This document shows, piece by piece, positions 1 to 6,201 of a DNA stretch of 11,418 bases. The position numbers were made by a program, and so were the translations under genes. The DNA comes from an uncultured Bacteroidota bacterium. Lineage in GTDB: Bacteria > Bacteroidota > Bacteroidia > Chitinophagales > Chitinophagaceae. The notes beneath the pieces are model-generated. The model was not told the origin of the DNA. It saw nothing but the letters and a program-made list of their open reading frames with translations, and ran no database searches. Each line of letters starts with the position of its first letter. The first letter of the stretch is position 1. The stretch is taken from positions 1 through 11,418 of the forward strand of contig CAIWHI010000400.1 of the NCBI GenBank assembly GCA_903912435.1, in the 5' to 3' direction.

Positions 1-335
1 GCTGCTAAAAATCCTTTTATTAGTTCTGTTTCACCTTTGCTTAGTTTTCCTTCATTGTTGTCCCTTTGTGAGTAGGGCCCCAGTAGGTCTTTGCCTTTTG
101 GGAGAAACATAACTGTAAAGCTTTTTACCACCCCACCAGCTTCCACACTGCTCAGCTTAGGGTTAGCCAATATTTTGGAGAAAGTAGTTTTTGTGCCACT
201 CACATCACCCAAACGGGCATGGTATTTGAATTTTCTTTCTGCACCAGTCACATACTGGGCTACACCTATCTTCCTGATACATGAAATGGTGATCATAAGT
301 AGTACCATTGCTATTATTAAATAGGCCTTTTTCAT
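1..335 (-). CDS. Solo sensor-domain protein, type A (partial; receptor A tail without protease)
   Basis: The start codon is ATG at 335-333, five bases after the stop of the receptor B gene, and the frame stays open to the window edge, so 111 residues are visible and the C-terminus is missing. The N-terminus is a hydrophobic signal (residues 4-18) with Cys19 in a weak lipobox-like context (TISC); cleavage after VA26 is an alternative. From residue 37 it aligns without gaps to the extracytoplasmic tail of receptor A (2638-3882): I count about 46 identities in 76 residues, including the shared strings KYHARLGD, KTTFSKILANP and FLPKGKDLLG. It has no protease domain and no transmembrane segments beyond the signal. 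It is therefore a secreted or lipid-anchored copy of a receptor's sensing domain. Its role is unknown; a decoy, ligand carrier or co-receptor are inferences. Confidence 0.82.
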   Translation of the reverse strand, partial: MKKAYLIIAMVLLMITISCIRKIGVAQYVTGAERKFKYHARLGDVSGTKTTFSKILANPKLSSVEAGGVVKSFTVMFLPKGKDLLGPYSQRDNNEGKLSKGETELIKGFLA

Positions 336-340
336 TTTGG

Positions 341-1858
341 TTACTTTTTAGGATACCTAACTGTGAGTTTGTGGTCTTTTATGGTGAATGAGGCATCAGT
401 AATAATTGTATTGATCAACCCTAATGCAGGCTTGCCATCAACATTTGTAAAGTGGCCAAAATCTGGTGCATCTTTCAATAATGTACTCACCCTTTTTACA
501 ATAGCTATTGCCTCAGGGCTATTCATCAATTCGTGATTGTATATCCCATGATAATCAGATTTAGAATCATTAATCGCAGCCCCATCGAAATACACTATTT
601 TACCTGTTTTATTGATAACCATATTTCTTAAATACAGCCTGTACCTGCCATCGGGTAGGGTAGTAAAATCACTTTCCAGATTGTCATATAGGTATTTAAG
701 CAGGGAGCGATTAATAATTTCTTGCTGAATAAGAAATACTTGTGCTAAATGGAAATATTTATCATGGTCATTCCACTCAAAGGCCAAACTTTCACTATCT
801 TGGTAATATTCATAACTGATTATAACTTCCCCATTGAGTTTTGCAGGGTAAGGGAATTGGCATTTTTTAGGCATCATCACAGTATGTCCACTCTCTTTGC
901 CTGAATCATTGATGAAAACGGGTAGCCATGCCGAATCTGCTATTTCAAACTCACTGCCCCAGAAGTATACCTTATGTCCTTTAATCACCTTGTCTCTTGC
1001 AAGAATTGTTTTACTAAAGCATAGGATACAGATTAGAAGAATAGGTGCAATTACCAACGATTTCATTTTTGCAAGTTTTGATGATTTAGTAGCCAGCATT
1101 TGGAATCTGCTTTTCAGAGGAGAATGGGTAAGCCTATGTGCAAGGGCCGGACCATTGGCTAATATTGATTGCTCTAATAGGAATTCACAATACGTTTTCA
1201 GGTTATTTCTGGAAGTATGGTCAGCCTGAAATTCATGAATTATCGCCAGCCTGTAGGTATAGATATATACTAGTGGGTGAAACCAGAAGATAATTTTGGC
1301 AAATTGCATCAGCAACAGGTCTATAAAATGCAGGTGTTTGTAGTGCAGGTATTCATGCTCTGTAAGCATAGCCCATTCTGTTTCACTGTAGTCCTTAATG
1401 TTGCTCACATATAGGGTGTTTAGCATGGAAAACGGGCCGTGTGCATTTCCTGTTTCTATTATCCACCACCCATCTACATTGTGTTTTGTACCATTCCTGT
1501 ATAATTTCCATAGTAAGTAAATTTCCTTGAGTGAGCACACCATTGCGATTATGCACCCGGCCAGATAGCCAAGCAATAGGTAATTGATATTGTTTGCTGG
1601 TTGGCTAGCATTTGGTGTATTAGTTGGCTGGATGAGTTTTTTTGTCTCAATAAAATGGTATATAGGGGCTGTATGTGTTGCTGTATAAATTTGTTCACTA
1701 GTATTAAAATGAATTAATGGTAATGCCAAACCCACCGCAAAGGTGCCTAGCAAATAGAAACGGTTATACCCATGGTAGGTTTCCTTCTTTAGGAAAACTT
1801 CATAGACAATCAGGCTCAATAGCCATATTGCACTTAGATTAATGAGGTATTGCAGCAT
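341..1858 (-). CDS. BlaR1-like M56 receptor B with TonB-like extracytoplasmic domain
   Basis: Membrane zinc metallopeptidase of the BlaR1/MecR1 type (peptidase M56), 505 residues. Predicted membrane segments lie near residues 4-23, 33-50, 92-118 and 266-286. The cytosolic protease loop carries HEYLH at 168-172 (two zinc His plus Glu169) and the third-ligand region HEFQAD with Glu209, so it looks active. In the family, a ligand on the outer domain triggers autoproteolysis and inactivation of a BlaI-type repressor. The outer domain (about 287-505) is not a penicillin-binding domain. It has TonB C-terminal-like blocks: YPAKLNGE (337-344), VINKTGKIVYFD (414-425), and DGKP at 474-477. The start ATG is preceded by the purine-rich AAGAAGG two bases upstream, rare in this window. 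It begins 20 bases after solo protein b. The substrate repressor is presumably the one encoded at the head of the operon. Confidence 0.88.
   Translation of the reverse strand: MLQYLINLSAIWLLSLIVYEVFLKKETYHGYNRFYLLGTFAVGLALPLIHFNTSEQIYTATHTAPIYHFIETKKLIQPTNTPNASQPANNINYLLLGYLAGCIIAMVCSLKEIYLLWKLYRNGTKHNVDGWWIIETGNAHGPFSMLNTLYVSNIKDYSETEWAMLTEHEYLHYKHLHFIDLLLMQFAKIIFWFHPLVYIYTYRLAIIHEFQADHTSRNNLKTYCEFLLEQSILANGPALAHRLTHSPLKSRFQMLATKSSKLAKMKSLVIAPILLICILCFSKTILARDKVIKGHKVYFWGSEFEIADSAWLPVFINDSGKESGHTVMMPKKCQFPYPAKLNGEVIISYEYYQDSESLAFEWNDHDKYFHLAQVFLIQQEIINRSLLKYLYDNLESDFTTLPDGRYRLYLRNMVINKTGKIVYFDGAAINDSKSDYHGIYNHELMNSPEAIAIVKRVSTLLKDAPDFGHFTNVDGKPALGLINTIITDASFTIKDHKLTVRYPKK
1764..1858 (-). repeat. 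5' end of receptor B gene, near-copy of receptor A gene 5' end
   Basis: These 95 bases match 3788-3882 with nine mismatches by my hand alignment (about 90% identity), starting exactly at both ATG codons. They encode the first 31 residues, including the shared string ETYHGYNR. Just downstream the two genes diverge strongly. Confidence 0.75.
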
Positions 1859-1878
1859 AACCTTCTTATTTATCCTTC

Positions 1879-2583
1879 TTAATATTTTTCAATACTTACC
1901 TTCCCTTTACGATTGTTAATTTTCTTACCCGATGCCAACACAAGGGTACTTCCACTAAAACTAGCCACCGGTTTCCCTCCTATGGTGGCAGGAGTAAACA
2001 TTGGCATATTATCCATCACATTTTCTATAGTCTTTATCATTTTCGGGTCATTCAGTAAAGCCTGTCTTTTAATCTTTTTATCATTTGGGTCATCCTCCCA
2101 ATACATCAGTCCATGTATGTCATAATAGACAATTTTGCCAGTATTGTTTACTATAATGTTGTATACAAATAAATAGTAGTCGTTTTCCGGGCGTTTAGAA
2201 AGTTCTTTCTTCAGTCCAGCCACCACGTAGGCATCTAGGCTATCACCTCCGCTTATAAAGCTTGGTTTTGTTTTTATTACATCCTCATCATACACGGTTT
2301 CACCGTTCAGTGTTAGTGGGTAGGCGCTCCTGCGTAACATAGGTTGGGTATCCTTGCTTCCAGCCTCAGCAGCTGTAAGGTTATTAATACCAGCCTCATC
2401 ATTCCCACTAAGCCTTATCGCATTCCCATTAAAAATAACAGTATTGCCCTTCCTTACCCTTGTGCCTGCATAGGTATTGTGTATATAAATACAAAGGCAA
2501 AACGTGGTCATGAATGCCAGCATCTGAAATTTCCTATTGTCTATCTTTAAGCCACATTTTGTCGTTCCTATGTGCTTTGTCAT
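1879..2583 (-). CDS. Solo sensor-domain protein, type B (receptor B tail without protease)
   Basis: A 234-residue protein with a signal-like hydrophobic stretch (21-35) and a plausible signal peptidase I site after TYA39. The mature part is homologous to the outer domain of receptor B at roughly 30% identity. Matching blocks are VRKGNTVIFNG (43-53) with VIKGHKVYFWG, YPLTLNGE (88-95) with YPAKLNGE, VNNTGKIVYYD (145-155) with INKTGKIVYFD, and GGKP (202-205) with DGKP. The block MDNMPMFTPATIGGKPV (190-206) resembles the closing motif of Bacteroidota TonB C-terminal domains (MPxWxPGxxxGKPV), and FISGGDSL (109-116) resembles their FPGGxxAL motif. There is no protease domain. It lies 54 bases after receptor A and 20 bases before receptor B in the same operon. 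ATG at 2583 is used; Met21 is an alternative start. Function is unknown; it could bind the same ligand as receptor B. Confidence 0.83.
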   Translation of the reverse strand: MTKHIGTTKCGLKIDNRKFQMLAFMTTFCLCIYIHNTYAGTRVRKGNTVIFNGNAIRLSGNDEAGINNLTAAEAGSKDTQPMLRRSAYPLTLNGETVYDEDVIKTKPSFISGGDSLDAYVVAGLKKELSKRPENDYYLFVYNIIVNNTGKIVYYDIHGLMYWEDDPNDKKIKRQALLNDPKMIKTIENVMDNMPMFTPATIGGKPVASFSGSTLVLASGKKINNRKGKVSIEKY

Positions 2584-2637
2584 TCTATTTATTTTGGGGA
2601 TAAAATTCAGTATTGAGCCAGTAATTGGTTCGTGTTT

Positions 2638-3882
2638 TTATTCGGTATCAACAGTCAAAATTATTGGCGCAGCTGTATACTTGGTATTATTATGTACTAC
2701 TTTTATTTCCTCAATAATCACTTTCAAATGCATTTCTTTGGCATCTATAAAGCCTTTTATCATATCTAAATCGTGCTGGTCTAGTTTTCCATCCGTTATG
2801 TCCCAATGATTATAGGAGCCTAGCAAATCCTTTCCTTTTGGCAGAAAAATTATAGAGTAGCCATTTACCACGCCACCAGGTTCAATACTTACCAACCTCG
2901 GGTTGGCCAAAATTTTCGAGAAGGTGGTTTTAATACTATCTATATCGCCTAGTCTCGCATGGTATTTGTATTCCTTTGCAGCACTTAAGGCAGTAACCTT
3001 ATTGTCTTTTTTGTTTTTATTACCCGAGTAGGCTATCTGGGTACAAAACACAAGGCAAAATACTATTAGCGGTACTGCCATTAATAATTTCATTTTGGCC
3101 GGTGTGCTGGTCTTGATTTTGGTTTTTGAGAGCATGCTTATTCTGTTTTTTATGGGTGAACTATTGAAAGAATGCGCAAATGATGGCCCTCCCGCAAGTA
3201 GAGCCTGGTCAATCAAAAAATGTCCATACTCTACCGGGTTTTGACTGCCTGCACTATCAGCCTGGAATTCGTGTACCAATAACAATCGGTTTTGAAAGAC
3301 ATAAACCAATGGATGGAACCAAAATACTATCCTGCTTAGATGCATAAGCAATACATCTGCCAAATGTCCCAGATTGTAATGGCGGGCTTCGTGTTCCAAA
3401 ATTATACGCCACTCGTCCGCAGTGTAGGATTCAGGATTGCCTGCGAATAAGGTATTTAAGAATGAGAAGGGTGCATGATTACCACCAGTAGTAACTACAT
3501 TCCATATGCCTGCCCTGTAGCTATTGGATTTATAATACAACCTAACCAGTTTAACTATATCCACCAACACCAATAGTGCAGCTACCACCACCCCGCCCAG
3601 GTAAGCATAAATAAGCAAAGAGTACAATGAAAATGAGTTGTCGGCTGCTACATGGGTGGTAAAAGTAGGTGCTAATATTTTTGCAAATGGCTGCTGGAGC
3701 GGGGCAATAAATTCAGCCTGTTTTGTAGGCAAGTGAATCAAAGGGAAAACAATACCCATAATTAAGGTCGCATTAAGGTATAGCCTATTATACCCATGAT
3801 AGGTTTCCTTCTTTAGGAATACTTCATAAATAACCAGGCTCAAAAGCCATATTGCACTTAGGTTAATGAGGTATTGGTGCAT
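2638..3882 (-). CDS. BlaR1-like M56 receptor A with GldM-like extracytoplasmic domain
   Basis: Membrane zinc metallopeptidase of the BlaR1/MecR1 family, 414 residues. I place the start at ATG 3882, one base after the repressor stop, because it aligns with the receptor B start (MHQYLINL versus MLQYLINL); an in-frame TTG at 3906 would overlap the repressor gene and is less likely. Membrane segments lie near residues 4-22, 36-50, 86-112 and 264-286. The protease motif is HEARH (164-168), with Glu205 in HEFQAD as likely third zinc ligand. The outer domain (about 302-414) is not a penicillin-binding domain. Its arrangement of a GGVVNGYSIIF-like strand, a DGKLDQHDLDMIKGF helix and a final IIEEIKV strand resembles the C-terminal domain of the gliding/secretion protein GldM; this is a by-eye resemblance. 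It shares the domain with the solo protein at 1-335. It is probably translationally coupled to the repressor gene. Confidence 0.88.
   Translation of the reverse strand: MHQYLINLSAIWLLSLVIYEVFLKKETYHGYNRLYLNATLIMGIVFPLIHLPTKQAEFIAPLQQPFAKILAPTFTTHVAADNSFSLYSLLIYAYLGGVVVAALLVLVDIVKLVRLYYKSNSYRAGIWNVVTTGGNHAPFSFLNTLFAGNPESYTADEWRIILEHEARHYNLGHLADVLLMHLSRIVFWFHPLVYVFQNRLLLVHEFQADSAGSQNPVEYGHFLIDQALLAGGPSFAHSFNSSPIKNRISMLSKTKIKTSTPAKMKLLMAVPLIVFCLVFCTQIAYSGNKNKKDNKVTALSAAKEYKYHARLGDIDSIKTTFSKILANPRLVSIEPGGVVNGYSIIFLPKGKDLLGSYNHWDITDGKLDQHDLDMIKGFIDAKEMHLKVIIEEIKVVHNNTKYTAAPIILTVDTE
3788..3882 (-). repeat. 5' end of receptor A gene, near-copy of receptor B gene 5' end
   Basis: Partner of the block at 1764-1858. 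About 90% identical over 95 bases beginning at the ATG, while the rest of the two genes is much less alike. Confidence 0.75.
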
Positions 3883-3883
3883 A

Positions 3884-4267
3884 TCATTCGGTTTTAGTAT
3901 CTTCAATGGTTTTCATTAGTTCATTCAGTTCCTTCAAATTCATGTTTTCACTTTTCACCAGGAAGCTGACAAGTTTCTTAGGTGAGCCGCCAAAGTATTT
4001 TTCCATCAGGCTGGTTACACCATGCTGCGCATATTGTTCCCTCGTAACTATAGGGAAGTACTCATGCGTTTTGCCATATGCCTTGTGGTCTACAAACCCT
4101 TTCTTTTCAAGTATGCGCACAACCGATGATATGGTGCTATGGGGCATATCAGGGTCGCCAAGTTGGTCTATTATATCCCTAACCAGGCATTTATCCAGTT
4201 GCCATATAATATGCATTACCTCTTCTTCTGCCTTAGTTAATGTCTGTAACGAAATATTGCGTTTCAT
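3884..4267 (-). CDS. BlaI/MecI-family transcriptional repressor
   Basis: A 127-residue winged-helix repressor of the BlaI/MecI/CopY family, matching the usual length (about 120-130). The N-terminus has the family signature LTKAEEEVMHIIWQL (10-24). The recognition-helix region is HSTISSVVRILEKKG (43-57), followed by the wing (KAYGKTHEYFPIV). The C-terminal part (from about 75) should be the dimerisation region. Staphylococcal BlaI and MecI are cut between Asn101 and Phe102; this protein has Ser101-Phe102 at the same numbering, so the scissile Phe is kept. It is the first gene of the operon, with the M56 receptor that would inactivate it starting one base after its stop. A perfect inverted repeat overlaps its start codon, pointing to autorepression. 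Start ATG 4267 fits the family N-terminus. The regulated output may be the operon itself, since no resistance gene is visible. Confidence 0.93.
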   Translation of the reverse strand: MKRNISLQTLTKAEEEVMHIIWQLDKCLVRDIIDQLGDPDMPHSTISSVVRILEKKGFVDHKAYGKTHEYFPIVTREQYAQHGVTSLMEKYFGGSPKKLVSFLVKSENMNLKELNELMKTIEDTKTE

Positions 4268-4284
4268 AACGTAAATATACGTTA
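4267..4284. promoter_or_regulatory. Probable repressor operator, perfect inverted repeat
   Basis: TAACGTA-AATA-TACGTTA is a perfect 7-base inverted repeat with a 4-base spacer. It covers the start codon of the repressor gene and its probable -7 box. BlaI/MecI/CopY repressors bind palindromes with TAC...GTA half-sites, so this is the likely autoregulatory operator. I found no second copy near the divergent ene-reductase gene. Confidence 0.65.
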
Positions 4285-4302
4285 CAAAACTGAAAAACCA
4301 AA
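4272..4302 (-). promoter_or_regulatory. Bacteroidota-type promoter for the repressor/receptor operon
   Basis: Reading the minus strand, TTTG (4302-4299) is followed after 19 bases by TATATTTA (4279-4272), a 7/8 match to the Bacteroidota -7 consensus TAnnTTTG with the usual -33 TTTG spacing. The -7 box ends four bases before the ATG at 4267, so transcription would begin at or next to the start codon, implying a leaderless message. Confidence 0.5.
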
Positions 4303-4726
4303 TAAATCTTTGAAAATATTTTGATAGATGAGGATTTGTGAATGGAATAGATGTTGTTCATGAGTAAAATGCACCCAAGATGCTGCCTAAATAGAAAATA
4401 TGTTAGGATTTGAATAATGGAGATGCCCCATATTTACTTACAGCCACAAATCTTCCTTTGTGCTATGGCTTATTAACTTGACAAATGGAGCAAATCCCTC
4501 AATAGATTAAAATTATAGTAGTCGCCAATGATTAATAATAGGTTGCTCAAATTAGCCCTAAGGGCATTTATAATTATTTGCTTAAGTAAACTGGGAACTT
4601 CCCAACTACTCCTCCATATTTTCTTCTTATTCTCCTATCAAAAGTTAAAAATTATCACAATAACTCAAGGTCATACATTTGTTCATATAATAGAACTAGT
4701 TTAGACTTAATTTATAGCTACAAAAA
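4285..4726. other. Divergent intergenic region, no gene seen
   Basis: AT-rich 442 bases between the minus-strand repressor operon and the plus-strand ene-reductase. I see no credible coding region or RNA gene. It contains two odd-centred palindromes: GCCCT-A-AGGGC (4555-4565) and TGGGAA-C-TTCCCA (4592-4604), 38 bases apart centre to centre, which could be protein-binding sites. The promoter of the minus-strand operon lies at its left edge. Confidence 0.6.
4674..4681 (+). promoter_or_regulatory. Candidate -7 box for the ene-reductase gene
   Basis: TACATTTG is an exact match to TAnnTTTG, 45 bases before the ATG. No TTTG is found at the expected -33 distance, so the assignment is weak. Confidence 0.3.
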
Positions 4727-5797
4727 ATGGAACAGAAGAATAGCATACTCTTTAGTGAGTTCAATTTAGGATCAATAACCCTTAAAAACAGGGTAGTAAT
4801 GGCACCAATGACCAGGTGTAGGGCCATCGGTAATGTACCCAATGAACTGATGGTGAAATATTATTCCGACCGGGCAAATGCAGGCCTGATAATAACCGAA
4901 GGTACTTCACCATCGGCAAACGGACTAGGGTATGCACGTATCCCCGGCTTGTACAGCGATGCCCAGATTGCAGGCTGGAAGGCTGTGACCGAAGGTGTAC
5001 ATGCTGCCGGAGGTAAAATATTCGTGCAGCTAATGCACACAGGCCGCATGGGGCACAGTGCCAATTTGCCAGAGGGTGCAGAAGTAGTCAGTGCCTCCGC
5101 CATTGTTGCAGCCGGTCAAATGTGGACCGACACTCAGGGCATGCAACCAAACACAACTCCAAGGGCAATAACCACTGATGAAATACCAACACTTATTGCC
5201 GAGTTTGTACACAGTGCAAAAGCCGCAGTTGAAGCCGGTTTTGATGGTGTAGAAATACATGCTGCTAATGGCTACCTACCTATGCAGTTCCTCAATAAAG
5301 CTTCTAACCAAAGGACCGATGCCTATGGTGGAAATCCCGAAAACAGAAATCGTTTTGTGCTAGAATTGGCAGAAGCAATGATAGCTGCTATTGGTGCCGA
5401 AAAAGTTGGTATCAGATTGTCGCCCTACAACAAGTTCAATGACATGACACCCGATGACCACGAGTCTGAGCAATACATGGCACTTACTAAGGGCTTAAAG
5501 AAAGCTGGTGTTTGCTACATTCACCTCCTTGCTTTTGCTATGCCTGCCGAGTTAATTACGGCTATGCACCACGAATATGGTGGCCCTGTTATTATGAATG
5601 GTGGCTACACTGCAGAAAGAGCTACTGCCGACCTAAACGCAGGAAAGTGCGAACTTGTTTCCTTTGGTAGTTCCTATATCGCAAACCCCGATTTGGTTAG
5701 CCGTATGGAAAAAGGATTAGAGATTGCCAACCCAGACGTAAATTCTTTCTATACCCCGGGTGCTGCTGGTTATAACGATTATACTATAGCGGGTTAA
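4727..5797 (+). CDS. Old Yellow Enzyme-family NADH:flavin oxidoreductase / ene-reductase
   Basis: FMN-dependent TIM-barrel enzyme, 356 residues, the normal length for classical OYEs such as NemA or PETN reductase. These reduce activated C=C bonds or nitro groups using NAD(P)H in the cytosol. Visible motifs: MAPMTRCRA (25-33) with the flavin-tuning Thr29, FVQLMHTGR (99-107), substrate-binding pair His178/Asn181 in VEIHAANGYL with the proton-donor Tyr183, TDAYGG and ENRNRF (197-210), RLSPYNKFND (230-239), NGGY (291-294), and the C-terminal FYTPGAAGYNDY. In many relatives an Arg follows FG in FGRxFIANPDL and helps bind FMN phosphate; here the segment is FGSSYIANPDL, with Ser315 at that place. 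It is monocistronic, transcribed away from the repressor operon, and followed by a terminator. The physiological substrate cannot be told. There is no Shine-Dalgarno; the ATG follows an A-run. Confidence 0.95.
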   Translation: MEQKNSILFSEFNLGSITLKNRVVMAPMTRCRAIGNVPNELMVKYYSDRANAGLIITEGTSPSANGLGYARIPGLYSDAQIAGWKAVTEGVHAAGGKIFVQLMHTGRMGHSANLPEGAEVVSASAIVAAGQMWTDTQGMQPNTTPRAITTDEIPTLIAEFVHSAKAAVEAGFDGVEIHAANGYLPMQFLNKASNQRTDAYGGNPENRNRFVLELAEAMIAAIGAEKVGIRLSPYNKFNDMTPDDHESEQYMALTKGLKKAGVCYIHLLAFAMPAELITAMHHEYGGPVIMNGGYTAERATADLNAGKCELVSFGSSYIANPDLVSRMEKGLEIANPDVNSFYTPGAAGYNDYTIAG

Positions 5798-5879
5798 TCT
5801 TATTCGTTTGTTAAAACAACCAAACGATAAAATTGTCTTTTTTTTACTGGCTATCCAAAGGATTTTTTGGTAACCAAAT

Positions 5880-5914
5880 ATGAGGTGTTAGTTTTACTGA
5901 CACCTCATTTTTTT
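5880..5914 (+). terminator. Intrinsic terminator after the ene-reductase gene
   Basis: A 13-base-pair stem (5880-5892 with 5896-5908, one G-U pair) with a TTT loop is followed by a run of seven T (5908-5914). It lies 83 bases after the stop codon. Confidence 0.88.
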
Positions 5915-6201
5915 GCTCTTCTTTATACTAGTTTATTTAAACAAAATGAGTGACAAAACTTGCTTATTGTGTTGAATTTTAATCCCTAAAAATTAAACAA
6001 AATTCCGGTCATAAGGTTGTTATCTGTACATATTATAAACAACAAAAATTTTAATTGTATTTTATTCTATTTTGCTACTAACAATAGGGATTTAGGTGAA
6101 TTGTTGGATAATTAAATTTGCAGATTATAAAAGAGTTGTTATCCCTAACATAAGTATCCTAATTATAGCTATTTATTAGGGGTTTGTTCAAGATTGAGTT
6201 T
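5915..6201. other. Intergenic region upstream of histidine kinase, no gene seen
   Basis: Very AT-rich and without coding signal. It holds ATCCCTA at 5982-5988 and 6141-6147, its inverse TAGGGAT at 6085-6091, and a direct repeat GTTGTTATC at 6016-6024 and 6135-6143. These flank the candidate promoter at 6091-6120 and could be regulator sites. Confidence 0.4.
6091..6120 (+). promoter_or_regulatory. Candidate Bacteroidota promoter for the kinase/regulator pair
   Basis: TTTA (6091-6094) stands 18 bases before TAAATTTG (6113-6120), an exact match to TAnnTTTG. This would give a leader of about 75 bases before ATG 6202. Confidence 0.42.

Noticed and set aside
91..324. Plus-strand open frame of 77 codons at the left edge
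   Set aside because: Antisense to the partial solo protein on the minus strand, which shows clear homology to the receptor A tail.
897..1229. Plus-strand open frame of 110 codons inside receptor B
   Set aside because: Antisense to the M56 coding region with intact motifs; no start context or recognisable domain.
3883..3906. Upstream TTG start for receptor A, overlapping the repressor gene
   Set aside because: The ATG at 3882 aligns exactly with the receptor B start and leaves the usual one-base gap to the repressor stop.
341..4267. A beta-lactam resistance module
   Set aside because: The repressor and M56 proteases fit, but neither receptor has a penicillin-binding sensor and no beta-lactamase or PBP gene is in the window.
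3906..4274. Open frame of about 120 codons on the plus strand opposite the repressor gene
   Set aside because: It is fully antisense to a well-recognised repressor gene, has no family resemblance, and its length follows from the composition of the opposite strand.
5804..5845. A second terminator right after the ene-reductase stop (TCGTTTG/CAAACGA hairpin and a T-run)
   Set aside because: The T-run begins about ten bases after the stem, too far for a standard intrinsic terminator, and a much better one follows at 5880-5914.
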